A stretch of 64,000 bases of DNA from Cymodocea nodosa (taxonomy: Eukaryota > Streptophyta > Magnoliopsida > Alismatales > Cymodoceaceae): positions 20,269,001 through 20,333,000 of the forward strand of contig CM072336.1 of the NCBI GenBank assembly GCA_036874045.1. Direction: 5' to 3'. The translations under genes and the position numbers were made by a program. The notes beneath the pieces are model-generated. The model saw only the letters and a list, made by a program, of their open reading frames with translations. It was not told the DNA's origin and did no database searches. Of the stretch, positions 43,448 through 56,566 are shown piece after piece; position 1 is the stretch's first letter; each line of letters opens with the position of its first letter.

Positions 43448-45081
43448 TGTAGGATCGTATGGCTACACAAGAGGGGGGGTGAATTGTGTTTTTCAACATT
43501 TTCGATTATAATTGAAACTTCAAAACTCAAAAACAAGTCAAGACACTATTTTCATAAAATCATTTTTATTCAAGGTTTCAATTACAATATACAATTCAAT
43601 TCTCCTTAGAAATTATAGATGCAATTATATATCGATACCATGTTTCATCTATACAATTTCATAACTACAAACAGAGAAAACTAATTTGCGGAATTTAAAA
43701 CATTTCTCCCTGTTTGAGATCTTTCTTCTTTTTCTTCTTCAGCAATTCTTCAATGACAAATATCTTGTCTTTCTCTACGTCACCGAATTTGCCTTCTTTT
43801 GATACTTCAGATCTTCAGTGACATAGATCTTATCTTTTTCTGCTTCACTGAATTTTCTTCCACTTGATACTTCAGATCTTCAGTGACATAAATCTAACCT
43901 TTTCTGCTTCACTGAATTTTCTTCCACCTGAGAACTTTTCCTCGAAAAGTGTTTTTGATCCCTAAAAAATTTTTCATTTAGTGTGTAGGGATAAATGATC
44001 AACGACAATTCTATGCCTTTTATACTGTATCTTCATTTCTTGCATATCCTCTACGTTTAATCATTATTAGTTTTCCACTTCTTCACGTCTTCTCTTTTTC
44101 CTTCTTTGAAATACACACGTTCTGACCTACGTTTACATTTCAAATTTTCTTTAATCATCAATCCTAGATTTTTGAAAAATTTCCTACAAAATAAACTTTC
44201 TCGTCCAAAATTTTTCATCAAGTATAATAAGAAGTCGTTACTTTAATGCTAACTAAACGAGTAACACAAGTAGATATAACTTAACGTTTCTAACTTAACG
44301 AGTTTCTCATGTGCCAACTCACGTGACAAGTATTGTAGCTAACTCAACGAACTAAGTCCGTGGTGTTACGCTAACTCAACGAACCAACTTCGTGGTGTTA
44401 CAATAACTCAACGAACCATCTTCGTTGTGTTATAGATAACTCAACGAACTAGTAATAAACAAATATTTTTATAATAAGAATTTTACCACGTGCCAAAATA
44501 ACAACTTAAGTTTTATAATGCTAACCTAATGTGTTGCCTTAGTGTTCAATATAGCAACTCAACACGTTTAGTTATGTTAACTTAACGAGTTAAACATATG
44601 CACCTCACGTGATATAATATGACATTCGTAACTTTTAATTCATCATGTGTACAACACTAACTTAACGAGTTCGTCTCTTCTTTTACTCACTAACTTATCG
44701 AGTTCTTACGTGACCTATTTTAACATTTAAGCCTCTAACTTAACGAGTTCTCACATGATCTCTATACAAATAACACTCTAACTTAATGAGTTGTCTAAAC
44801 GTGCACTGTTCATGATACAGAAAATATAACTTTAAAACATATCATGATTTTCAATAAAAATACACACATTAACTTAACGTTTAGTTAAATGAGAAATTAA
44901 TGCAACGAAACAAATAGTTATTAATTTAGTATAATTTAAGATCCAATACAGACAATTATTTATATCAGTAAACTTTTTCTGTATTAATTGATGATTTTTA
45001 ATTTCTTTTCACAATCAATAGTAATTTAGTAAATATGATTACTTTCATTCAGCACACATCATCAAAACAAAATATTCAATA
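43448..45081 (-). mobile_element. CopC 5' LTR (minus copy)
   Basis: About 1,634 bp, TGTAGGATCGTATGG at 43448 to ...TTCAATA at 45081 (terminal CA mutated to TA compared with the copy at 60205). It contains type B hairpins (44240-44460: TAACTCAACGAAC, GTGTTACG) and many TTAACGAGTT half-sites with CACGTG boxes (44480-44830), plus short direct repeats around CTTCAGATCTTCAGTGACAT (43810-43900). Inserted into GypA accessory-ORF sequence that resumes at 45082. Confidence 0.88.
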
Positions 45082-48000
45082 GTGTGCTTTCCCATTTAAA
45101 TACTTCAGTCTGTTCAGTAATGGCACACTAGGGTCGATGGCCAAACATTGCTTGATTTCTTATTCTGTCCATTTAGTTGTAGTTGTATTCTTAAGAATTT
45201 CAATGCCATCTGTTTAGAATGAAAAAGTGCATATTATTAACGATAAAATGATGGTTAATTGCATAATATTTAGCTTATCATATAAGAATTAAGCCATTAT
45301 GTTATAATTGCACTATTATATCCTTTAATTGAAGAATCTGCTTAATTTGGGGGAATTAATGTTAATTTAGTACATTTATGAACTATCGGTAAGTTGCAGG
45401 CTGTGAAATTCTTAAGTATCCGAATTTTCTGATATTTCAGACAGTTATGTTTAACATACTGAACAAATTCGGACAGTTATGTTTAATAGACTGAATATGA
45501 TCGGATAGTTATGTTTAAATTTCCGAACAGTTATGTTTTGAGAGAATATTTTATTATTTCCTGAAGCACACGTGTCAAAACCATAATGCATGAGTTAAGT
45601 GAACTTTCGGTGAGTTATCTATAACTATCCGAAATTGTAGCTGGGCATCAGATAGTTATCCCTGCAACTCTCTGAAATCTCTTTTTATTTATAAAATAGC
45701 TGATGACACGTGTCATGTTCTGGGAAATTGACTTAAGTGGATTTTCGGTGAGTTAGCTGTAACTATCCGAAATGCATCTGAGCATCGGATAGTTAGACCT
45801 GTAACTCTCCGAAATGTTATTTTATGATTAAACTGCTACTTACACGTGTGGAGATTTGGTAGATTTACTTAAGTTATATATCGGTGAGTTATTTATAACT
45901 ATCTGAAATGCACCTAAGCATCGGATAGTTAAGTTTATAAGTATTCGAAATGCACCTAAGCATCGGATAGTTAAATTTATGCACGTGTTGAATTTAAATG
46001 CTTTAGAATATCAAGTGAGATGCACATGTTTAACTCGTTAAGTTAGCATAACTGTATGCGTTAAGTTACATGAATATACACTAAGGTAATGCGTTATGTT
46101 AGCAGCTTATTTCTTTATATTTTCTAATATGCCACTATAGCGGTTGTAGGAACAGACAGTTGGAAGAGAAAAACCACGTTTGCACGTATCGCGCAAGGAG
46201 AAGAAAGCATCGCCGTTGATATGAATGAAGGAAATCCAACCGACCATTCAAGCAGAAGTAGTTACTACTGAAGAAATATAAAAGAAAAGAAGAAAAAAAA
46301 GGTGTGATCGATGTGTGATCAATGGGCAGACAGTGCGTGTAGAGGAGGATCGGCGTCGTAATTCTCTGAAGTACCACACCAACCATCATCATCACCATCA
46401 TCACCACCATAATCACCAACCATCGGAGGTCTGTGAGGATACTTGCCTAATGTTGGGTCGATTCCGAGCCAAACACAGTGCCTGACAACTACTGTGAGGA
46501 GTGATCGCGTTGCGGGAAGGAAGCCATTTTCACCAAGCGCCGACTCATATTTCAAGAGATTGTAAAGCTTTTAGCCTTGGCTTCGGGTTGATGCCTGTAT
46601 GCTAAAGAGGAGATCATTTTGCAATTCTGGACTCGCGATTCTATAGGGAGAGGAGATAGGAGTGTAAGCGGTTTAATTTTCAGTGGTGTAATCGCATTGC
46701 AAGTAGTGTCAGAAGTATTTACTGTCAAGTGAGATTACCCTACATTTCACCTTTCGCCCATTTCCATGTTCGTATTAAAACAAAAATACCAAAAACAATT
46801 TATCTATGTTTGTATGTTGTATTTGAGTGTTGTACTATTTGTGTTGTATCGTGATTAATGTTATATTTGTTAGTGTTGTGATTATTTTATGTTTATTTTA
46901 GTTTTACAGTTTATTGAAATTGGTTCGTTCAAAAGACTTAAAGATTTTATTGGTTACTATTTGAATTATCTGAATGTTAGTATTGCTTAATGATAAATCC
47001 AATGTTAACTAACATTAAAGAGCTTAATTGATGTTATTTACAATCTGTGGAATCGCCCAATGGTTGGCCGAATTCCTTTGTAAATAGCAGTATTAAAAGA
47101 GAAGTCAGGCTCGTGGAGTTAACTTAAGTCCACGAGGTTAGTCCATTGAGTTAGCCATAACTCAACGTACTTAGTCCGTTGAGTTAACTGTAAGTCAACG
47201 GAGAGCTTATTGAATATATAAATTTGATTGTTAACAAACGAACAGTTCTCAAGTTCTTCATTAATTCCTTGTGGGATCGACCTATACTTGCACACTGATA
47301 CAATAGACACTGTGCACTTGCAGTTAAAGTACAGATTGGAATTAATATCTAAATTGTATTAAAGGTTGTTTGTTTACTTCTAAAAAGGAAAGAATATACA
47401 TAATGATAAATTAATTAAGTAAAACAGTAGTAAATCAGGAGATCGTAAAGCTTTTAGCCTTGGCTTCGGGTTGATGCCTGTATGTTGAAGAGGAGATCAT
47501 CTTGCAATTCTCGACTCGCAATTCTATAGGGAGAGGAGACAGGATTGTAAGTGGTTTAATTTTCAGTCGTGTAATCGCGTTGCAAGTAGTGTCGGAAGTA
47601 TTTACTATTATGTGAGATTACCTTACATTTCACCTTTCACCCATTTCCATGTTCATATTAAAACAAAAATATCAAAAACAATTTATCTATGTTTGTATGT
47701 TGTATTTGAGTGTTGTACTGTTTGTGTTGTATTGTGATTAATGTTATCTTTTTCAGTGTTGTGATTGTTTTCTGTTTATTTTAGTTTTACAGTTTACTGA
47801 AATTGGTTCGTTCAAAAGACTTAAAGATTTTAATGGTTACTGTTTGAATTATCTGAATGTTAGCATTGCTTAATGATAAATCAAATGTTAACTAACATTA
47901 AAGAGCTTAATTGATGTTATTTACAATATGTGGAATCGCCCAATGGTTGGCCGAATTCCTCTGTAAATAGCAGTATTAAAAAGAAAAGTCAGGCTTGTGG

Positions 48001-48480
48001 AGTTAACTTAAGTCCACGAGGTTAGTCCATTGAGTTAGCCATAACTCAACGAACTTAGTCCGTTGAGTTAACTGTAAGTCAATGGAGAACTTATTGAATA
48101 TATAAATTTGAGTGTTAACAAACGAACAGTTCTCAAATTCTTCAGCAATTCCCTGTGGGATCGACTTATACTTGCACACTGATACAATAGACACTGTGCA
48201 CTTGCAGTTAAAGTACAGATTGAAATTAATATCTAAATTGTATTAAAGGTTGTTTGTTTACTTCTGAAAATGAAATAATAGACATAATGATAAATTAATT
48301 AAGTAAAACAGAAGTAACAAATCCAAGTTTTTCTAGTGTAGTGCTGGGAAAATGCAAACACCATCATTCTTCAATTCAAAAATGTTGTGGAGAAGCCTTG
48401 GTGTTATCTGTACATTAGCTTGCTCTATGTTAGAAATTAACTTTCCTTCTCCTCTCTCAAGTTTGTATAAAAGTAGGGTG
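45082..48480 (-). pseudogene. GypA accessory-ORF fragment, split by solo LTR
   Basis: 45082-45210 and 48366-48480 match the accessory ORF of GypA2 (5822-6060: CTTTCCCATTTAAATACTTC onward, then AAAATGTTGTGGAGAAGC) and continue each other across the solo LTR at 45211-48360. Only the central conserved block remains. Left end: CopC LTR. Right end: junction near 48481. Confidence 0.85.
45211..48360 (+). mobile_element. GypA solo LTR with internal ~0.9-kb duplication, TSD CCATC
   Basis: 3,150 bp between perfect duplications CCATC (45206-45210 and 48361-48365). An LTR runs from 45211 to about 47434, lacking its last ~40 bp. It then restarts at about 47435 with the LTR's 3' half (AGGAGATCGTAAAGC, compare 46551) and ends correctly at 48360. 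The 46551-47434 segment is therefore present twice in tandem. It contains a type A array (45420-46010), the antisense ORF (46319-46555, frameshifted) and type B hairpins twice (47110-47200, 48000-48090). Confidence 0.93.
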
Positions 48481-48563
48481 TAACGCTTTTATATGTTGTT
48501 AAATTAACGGCAAAAGCACAAATTTTACATTTATAACCGCAAGCACACAGTGCCCATTGTAAT
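48481..48563. mobile_element. Short LTR-like fragment
   Basis: About 80 bp containing GCAAGCACACAGTGCCCATT, related to the GCAAGTGCACAGTGTCTATT segment found near the 3' end of GypA LTRs but diverged. It is cut by the CopB LTR at 48564. Confidence 0.5.
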
Positions 48564-48719
48564 TGTTAGGACCCTAGTAGTTTGATAATGCAAAACCTAT
48601 GTGAGGAATCATATTGTATTTCATAGTTAAGTCAATGCAGCTTAAGATCAGAAGGTAGATAGAACAAACTCTATGCAGATGAACAGATGGATAAGTTTTC
48701 CAGATAATACTACTTTAAA

Positions 48720-49690
48720 GTTACAGTAAAATCGGACAGTTACAAGTTCAAGCATCTGAAGAATAAATCAGTAGCAAGACTATCGGACAGTTAGAGGGAT
48801 AACTATCCGAATTTTACAAAGCCTTCGGAGAGTTATAATATCAGTCAGTTAAGTTGATTGAATGATCTGATAGTTAAGAAGTTAACTATCCTGAAGCTTA
48901 AAGGACCTTTCGGAGAGTTATAGGTATAATTATCCGAAAGTTAAGTCATTCAATAAACCACGTGTAGAAATACAAAACGGAAGCTTAAAGGACTTGTCGG
49001 AGAGTTAGATAAGTATCTGAGTTTACTTTTCGGAGAGTTAGATAACTATTTGAGTTTTTCGGTAAGTTACAAGCATAACTTTCCGGAACTTAAGTCATTT
49101 TATTACGCACGTGCAAAATGGAGAAGCTGGCAGTTGAAAGCTTAAAAGGGAAAATCGGAGAGTTAGAAAGATAACTATCCGAAATTTCAAGAGAGTTTCG
49201 GTGAGTTACAGTTTAACTATCCGAAACTTAAGTCATTGAATTTCTCACGTGCAGAATTCCAAACAGATGCTCAAATGGGTTTTTGGAGAGTTAGAAAGAT
49301 AACTATCTGAAATTTCAAAAGAGTTTCGGTGAGTTACAGTTTAACCATCCGAAACTTAAGTCACTAAATTTCCCACGTGCAGAATTCCAGAAAGAAGTAA
49401 GTTTTCGGAGAGTTAGAAAGATAACTATCCAAAATCCTAAAGCGTTTCGGTGAGTTACAGGGATAATCATCCGAAACTTAAGTTAGCCTTTATGCATGTG
49501 CTAAATTAAAGCAATCGGAAAGTTGATAGAGTCAAACTATCTGACAAGTATATAACTGTTCGGTGAGTTACAGTTATAAGTATCCGATTGAATGACAGTT
49601 CACATTTAAATATTCTGGAATCCTACCTGGTAGTAAAGGTTAAGTGTTCTTTCGGTGAGTTATAGTTACCCTTCGGAGAGTTGCTTAGCT
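48720..49690. repeat. Hairpin array type A in CopB 5' LTR
   Basis: Inverted counterpart of 345-1335. Repeats of CGGAGAGTTA...TAACTATCCGA and CGGTGAGTTA...TAACTATCCGA with CTTAAGTCA and CACGTG boxes (near 48960, 49110, 49250, 49375), about 125-150 bp apart. Confidence 0.85.
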
Positions 49691-49693
49691 AAC

Positions 49694-51694
49694 TGTTTAG
49701 AATGAAAAAGTGCATATTATTAACAGTTAAATGATGGTTAATTGCATAATATTTAGCTTATCATATGAGAATTAAGCCATTATGTTATAATTGCACTGTT
49801 ATATGCTTTAATTGAAGAATCTGCTTAATTTTGGGGAATTAATGTTAATTTAGTACATTTATGAACTATCGGTAAGTTGCAGGCTATGAAATTCTTAAGT
49901 ATCTGAATTTTCTGATATTTAGGACAGTTATGTTTAACATACCGAACAAATTCGAACAGTTATGTTTAATAGACCGAATATGTATCGGATAGTTATGTTT
50001 AAATTGCTGAATAGTTATGTTTAGAGAGAATATTTTATTATTTCCAGATGTACACGTGTCGAAACCAGAATGAATGTCTTAAGTGAACTTTCGGTGAGTT
50101 AGTTGTAACTATTCGAAAATGCATCTAAGCATTGGATAGTTAGACCTGTAACTCTCTGAAATGTTATTTTATGTTTAAACTGCTACTGACACGTGTCGAG
50201 ATCTGGTAGATTTACTTAAGTTATAACTCGTTAAGTTAGCATAACTGTACGCATTGAGTTACATGAATATACACTAAGGTAACACATTAGGTTAGCGGCT
50301 TATTTCTTTATTGCATGTATTTTATAGTTATTTTCCAAAATGCCACTGTAGCGGTTGCAGGAACAAACAGTTGGAAGGAAAAATCACGTTTGCATGTATC
50401 ACGCAGGAATTCAATCGCGTAGGAAGAAAGAAATCATCGCCGTTGATCTGAAGGAAGGAAATCCAACCGATCATTCAAGCAGAAGTAGTTACTATTGAAG
50501 AAATATAAAAGAAAAGAAGAAAAAAAGAAGAAAGTGTGATCGATGGACGACCAGTGTATACAGAGGAGGAGCACCGAGCTTTCTGTAGACAGTATCGGCG
50601 ATTCCCTGAAGTATCACACCAACCATCGTTATCACCACCATAATCACCAATCATCGGAGGTCTGTGAGGATACTTGCCTGATGTCGGGTCGATTTCGAGC
50701 CAAACACAGTGACTGATAACCACTGTGAGGAGTGATCGCGTCGCGGGAAGGGAAGACATTTTCACTAAGCGACGACTCATATTTCAGGAGATCGTAAAGC
50801 TTTTAGCCTTGGCTTCAGGTTGATGCCTGTATGTTGAAGAGGAGATCATCTTGCAATTCTAGACTCACGATTTTATAGGGAGAGGAGATAGAATTGTAAG
50901 TGGTTTAATTTTCAGTGGTGTAATCGCGTTGCAAGTAGTGTCGGAAGTATTTACTGTCAAGTGAGATTACTTTACATTTCACCTTTCGCCCATTTCCATG
51001 TTCACATCAAAACAAAAATACCAAAAACAATTTATCTTTGTTTGTATGTTGTATTTGAGTGTTGTATCGTGATTAATGTTATTTGTATCGGTTTTATGAT
51101 TGTTTTATGTTAGTTTTAATTTTACAATTTACTGAAATTGGTTCATACAAAAAAACTTAAAGATATTAATGGTTACTATTTGAATCATCTGAATGTTAGT
51201 ATTGCATAATGATAAATCCAATGTTAACTAGCATTAAAAAGCTTAATTGATGTTATTTACAATCTGTGGAATCGCCTAATGGTTGGCCGAATTCCTCTGT
51301 AAATAGCAGTATTATAAAGAAGAGACAGGCTCGTGGAGTTAACTTAAGTCGATGAGGATAGTCCGTTGAGTTAGCCATAACTCAACGAACTTAGTCCGTT
51401 GAGTTAACTGTAACTCAACAGAGTGCTTATTGAATATAAATTTGAATTGTTCACAATCAAACATTTCTTAAATTCGTAAGCAATTCCCTATGGGATCGAC
51501 CTGTACTTGCACACTGATACAATAGACACTATGCACTTGCAGTTAAAGTACAAATTGGAATTAATATCTAAATTGTATTAATGGTTGTTTGTTTACTTCT
51601 AAAAGAAAGAATATGCATAAAGATAAATTAACTAAGTAAAAATAGAAGTAACAAATCCAAGTTTTTCTAGTGTAGTGCTGGGAAAACCCAAACA
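49694..51694 (+). mobile_element. GypA solo LTR in CopB LTR, TSD CTAAC
   Basis: 2,001 bp, TGTTTAGAATG...CCCAAACA, with perfect duplications CTAAC (49689-49693, 51695-51699). The target is a CTAACTATCTGA half-hairpin. It contains type A hairpins (49910-50160), the antisense ORF (50475-50780) and type B hairpins (51340-51425). Confidence 0.95.
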
Positions 51695-52358
51695 CTAACT
51701 ATCTGAAAAAACAGGAAAATCGGTAAGTCATCTTGAAACGATCTTCTGAACGGTCACTTACCGTATTGGGACTTGAGGCTAATCAAGTACAGTAGAATAC
51801 ATCCGTTGGAGGAAAATATGATCGTTGTACATATTAGGTATATATACAAAATACAGACAACGGAGATATGGGAAGCTACACTCCAAATTCCATTTACACT
51901 CAAGTCTGCAAATAGTGAAGCATATTCCAAAGATCTACTATAGAAAAAGCTCTGTGCGCAAAAACTCTGATTGAAGAATTAAAGTTGTTGGTTCGTGGCT
52001 TCAACCTGAAAGCTACATTCGGTTGTTGGTTTGAGTTTTGACTTAAAAACTCTAGAGGTTGGTTTACTAAAGTTTCGACCTGAAAACTTCTGTGTAGTTG
52101 GTTCTTGCTTTGACCTGAAAGCAAGTGTGTAAGTGTTGAAACAATTAGTGAAGCCCAAGTGAATCTTGGGGGTGGACTAGCCAAATTGGTGAACCACCTA
52201 AAAATTTGCTATGTGTCTCTTATTTCTGTTGATCTGCATTATTAGTTTCATCTCATTATATTTTTGTTGAATCATTCGATTCAACATTAAAAGAATTTTA
52301 AAAATTACACACTTTCACCATTCACCCCCCCTTTGGTGAGCCTACTGATCCTAACAAT

Positions 52359-52374
52359 TGGTATCTGAGCAAGG
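52359..52374 (+). other. CopB primer binding site, tRNA-iMet type
   Basis: TGGTATCTGAGCAAGG, 2 nt after the LTR end. Confidence 0.88.
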
Positions 52375-52407
52375 TTAATCCTTCATAAGATTTAACCATC
52401 TGGATTT

Positions 52408-53873
52408 ATGGCTCAATTTGCTGAGGGTCAAAACATCCACAGACCTCCTTTATTCGATGGTTCCAATTATAACTATTGGAAGAATAGAATAGAGTGCTTC
52501 CTTAGGAGTTCAGATGTTAAACTCTAGAAGACTGTTGTTCTTGGAACTACACTTCCAACCAGTGATGTGACGAACTGGTCTGAGGAGGATGAGAAAATCA
52601 TCTAGTTGGATGCTAGAGGGCTGAATGCCATTTATTGTGCATTAACCGCTGATCAATATAATAAGGTATCTGCATGTAAATCTGCTCATGAGGCTTGGAA
52701 AATCCTTCAAGTTACTCATGAAGGAACAAGCCAAGTCAAGGATACAAAAATCAGTATTCTTTTAAGAAAACTAGAACTGTTTAAGATGAATGATAATGAA
52801 AACATAACTGAAATGTTTTCTAGATTTACTGAAATCATTAACTGTCTGAAAGGCTTGAGAAAGGAGTTCTCTTCACGTGAACAGGTATAGAAGATCCTGA
52901 GGAGCTTAATTGTTGAGTGGAAACAGAAGTCCACATCTATTCAAGATTCCAAGGATCTCAACAACTACACGGTTGAAGAACTGTTAGGCAATCTTCTGGC
53001 CCACGAAGCTTAGATGAAGGACTGGAAAGAGTAAGAATGAGCTGTTGAAAAGAAAGCTGAAAAGAAAAAGGAAATGACATTTCCATCCACAGAGGAAGCT
53101 CTAAACTCAGACGATGATGAGATCATGTTGTTGGCAAGGAACTTTAGAAGGTTTATGAAGAAAAAGAATAAGTCCAGCTCTTCTAAAAGAACGGTCCCTA
53201 CATGTTTCAAATGTAAAAGGCAAGGGCACATACAGACCTTCTGTCCATTTCAGACAGAAGAGAATCAAGGAGATAAGAAGAAGAGATTGAAGGACAAAAA
53301 GAAGATGACTCTCAAAGCTACGTGGGATGACAGTAGCTCTTCATGCTGTTCATCAGATTCTGAAGAAGAAGCAGCAACCAATGTTTGTTTTGTAGCACAA
53401 GAGGTATGCTCTACTTCCTCTAGTTCAGAAAATGAGCATGATGAGTTAGACATAAACAATCTTGTATCTACTGTAGATAATTTATATGTGAAGTGTAGAG
53501 ATTTTAAGAAAGAAATTAAAAGATTAAATCATTGCTTAGAAAATTCATTTGCTGAATTAGAATCAACTATAGTTGAAAATAGAAATCTAAAATCAAATTT
53601 AGATAAGTATAGTTGTGATAACTGTAAATTAAAAGATGAAAATAAAAATCTATTAACTACTATATCAGATCTGAAAGATACTATATGTAAATTTACTCAA
53701 GGACAAAAAAGATTAAATAAAATAATAGGATCTCAACGATCAAATGAGAATAAATATGGCCTTATTGTGGTGGAGTGTTTCGATCTTATAGAGATGGTAC
53801 CACTGTGTTTGCCATCAAACAAAGATCAAGTCATATGTGGCTGCCAAGAGGCAATAGATTTAATGTTTTAAGG
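52408..53873 (+). pseudogene. gag: CopB gag
   Basis: ATG at 52408 (MAQFAEGQNIHRPPLFDG), then SNYNYWKNRIECFLRSSD, AHEAWKILQVTHEGTSQVKD, LLRKLELFKMNDNENITEMF. Zinc knuckle CFKCKRQGHIQTFC at 53206-53250 (all ligands present). A Ser-rich/acidic segment, then a coiled coil (53440-53720), to a stop at 53872. In-frame stops near 52525, 52603, 52888, 53012 and 53034; the first four are TAG. After 53873 a WVPK-type pre-protease segment is followed within ~60 bp by unrelated sequence, so the rest of CopB is missing. Confidence 0.85.
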
Positions 53874-53935
53874 ACTAACTCTACTGGACCTAAGATGATT
53901 TGGGTACCAAAAGCTTTAATTTCAGTATGATTTTT

Positions 53936-54972
53936 ATCTTCCACGTTTCTTCAAGCAATAACTCCCGAAAGTCCTTGAAATCAATGCTCCACAGGGCTGT
54001 CACCACCTGTAGCACGTCCAAGTGAAGCTTCTAGGGTTGCCTTGAAGAAGAATGGTGCACGTCCTCAAGATCTTGCCTCCAAGACCTACAACTTTGGCTT
54101 CCACGTCTAAGAATGGTGCTTCCGATGACTCAACCTTGAAGATCCTAACCTTTTGCTCCACTCCAAATCAGTCACACAAGCCTCCCAATTCACCAAGATC
54201 AACGCCTAAGGAGATCCTAACGTATGGCCGTCTGAATTGAAGAGAAGGTGTCTTCTAGGAAGAGGGGAAGACGCCAAGGCTCACCATTCTTGAAGGGAGC
54301 TTGTTCAAGATCAAGGGGAAGATGGGACTTTTCAGATGGAGATGCTAGAATAGTTGGAACCACTAGGTGCAATGTGTTGGAAGAGGAGGAGATAGCCTAT
54401 GCTTGAGTGCCCAAGCACTTTACATAGTATAGGCTATTGTTGCTTGATCTCCAATAAGTCACATCTAATGGCCCACGTTTTTTCCTCTTTAATCCATCTT
54501 GATTTCATGATTTATTGACCTATAAAACTCAAAACCAAGTTGGATGCACATATACATTGAATATAAATCATATGATGCAAATATAATATACATGCATACA
54601 TGAGTTGCCATATATGGAAAGTTGCCAAATTAAGAAGGTTTTGGTCCACAACTTTTTCACATGTGCATACATGAATTACTTAAAGTTATTTAGTTTAACA
54701 TCATATTTAAGTGATTTGGCAATCATACAATGTCTATAAAGTCATATATTGAAGAATTATAAAAATCATGTCTAAAACAAGGGCTATTGACTAGGTGTTT
54801 ACTTAAATAAAGGATAAATTTGTGCATTATTGACTATTTAATCCTTAATTCATGCATATGTCTAAAAATATGATTTGCTTGTAATTCCACATTAGAACAT
54901 ATATATTTGCACTTTATAATTCTTAACATGCATGAATTAACATATATAAAATGCACAAATTGATACTTTACA
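53936..54972 (-). mobile_element. GypB LTR, truncated
   Basis: Sequence ending ...CTTTACA at 54972, followed by a polypurine tract (minus strand), hence the 5' part of a 3' LTR in minus orientation. Its other end is fused to CopB gag near 53930-53990. No type A or B hairpins. The short frame 54052-54240 (+) is not supported as a gene. Confidence 0.6.
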
Positions 54973-54995
54973 CACTCCCATACCTAGTCTTTGCT
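54973..54995 (-). other. GypB polypurine tract
   Basis: Minus strand AAAGACTAGGTATGGGAGTG next to the LTR end at 54972. Layout as at 18527, but less pure. Confidence 0.6.
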
Positions 54996-56566
54996 AGTCC
55001 CTTAGCAAAGGACTAAAGCCAATAATAAAAACACTAGCCCATATAAAAGCACATTCATTAAAAACCAAAAACAAACAAACTAATAAATAAATAACAAAAA
55101 TAAAACTAACCTAGGCCACTTTCATAGGGATCACGACTACACTTAGCATGTGTAGCAAGCTTTTAAACCCCTAGGTCACCCTAGTGGTGGAGTTGTGTCT
55201 CTAGAGGGTTTTTAGCAGATATACCCACAAAATCCAAAACAAAACATAAAACAACACAAATGAAAGACAAAAAACAAAAAAAATATGCTCTTGGTTTCCT
55301 AAACATGGATAAAGTTGCTTTTAAGTAGTCTTTACCTATTAGCTTCACCTTTATTCAATCACCTCTCACCTTTCTAGTTTGGATTCAAATAATCATTCAA
55401 TTTCCATCCTAAGAAAGTAAAGTACTATATAAATAAGTGTATATGAAAATGGCCAAGACTAAGAAATAACTTACTCAACTCCCTCCAAGTTACCTAGGTA
55501 ATCCCAAAGATTTATCCTTGAGTCCATTGTCCCTTTATTTTGACTCTCTCTCTCTCTCTCTCTTTTTAGATTTTTCTCTCTTTTTTAAGATTACCTCCTA
55601 CTCCAACACCTTTTTATGCGATCACAATCCCTTGCTTAGGGGAAAGTTGACCGGTTACTTAGTAGCCTTTGTAAGAACAAGTAATCAATCTCTCTTCTTC
55701 TTCTTCTTTTCTTTCTTTTTATTTATTTATTTTTTCATTTTTCTTGTTTTTTTTTTTTTTTTTTTCTAGCCCTCTACCCTTAAGAGTGCCTCCCACATCA
55801 TTGTGTGGGAATGGACAATTTTACCTTAACCCTTTTATTCTACCACTCTCATAGGACAACCTCAAGGTATAATCCTAAGTTTTTACCTAAGTTTCCCTTC
55901 AAGAGGAGTGGTTCCTTCCTAGTCATGGCCTCATGTAAGTGCAATACTACATATAAGCTCAAAAATATGAATGGTTTTGAATTTTATTCTTCTCCTCCCC
56001 TTAAGGTTCAATGTTTCTTTCCTAAAGAATTCACTTTTAGGTCTCAATTATACCTAAAAGAACTCTATCCATTAGGGCCTAAGAGCATATAAAATAAAAT
56101 AAACAAGAAAAAAAACTGTCATCAAATGCCTCCCCCCATACCTAAACTTTGCATTGTCCTCAATGTAAAAGAAAGCATTTAGGCAATAAGATAAAAAACA
56201 TGAAGACGACAAAAATAAAAGAAACAAACTATGACAAGCAAGGAAAGATTACACCCCCATACCTAGCATGCAATCCATATGCACTTTATAAATGTAAATT
56301 GTATTATTTCTAAAACATACAATGGAGATTGAGTAGTATGCTTAAGAAATAATGTTCAATACATGTATCATTCAAATGCATCATAAAGAAATAAGGTTAA
56401 GAGTGTGTACCTTGCTTGACGAAGAAAAGTAATAAACTACAAAACTAATAAACATATCAAAACAGAAAAGAAATTTACATAAACAGAACTATAGTATGTG
56501 ATTAAGAATAAAAATACTAACAAAAAGAAATTTTTGTCTTTTTTTATTATATATTTTTATGTCCAC
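54996..56566 (-). other. GypB 3' noncoding region with second polypurine tract
   Basis: No supported gene. Contains a CT-microsatellite (55540-55565), long pyrimidine/T runs (55690-55770), and at about 56128-56165 a second tract whose minus strand reads AAAGTTTAGGTATGGGGGGA after GGACAATGC, as in GypA1 at 19853. Small frames at 55518-55769 and 55805-56092 look like chance. Confidence 0.55.

Larger units (their letters stand above)
48564..52356 (+). mobile_element. CopB 5' LTR containing a GypA solo LTR
   Basis: TGTTAGGACCC at 48564 to GATCCTAACA at 52356. About 1,787 bp after subtracting the nested insertion (49694-51699). Left flank is GTAAT. A type A array occupies 48720-49690 and its remainder lies after the insertion. 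Followed by a primer site and gag, so this is a 5' LTR. Confidence 0.92.

Noticed and set aside
55518..56092. Two ORFs in the GypB 3' region
   Set aside because: One is pyrimidine-run translation; the other has no recognisable features and lies in untranslated sequence.
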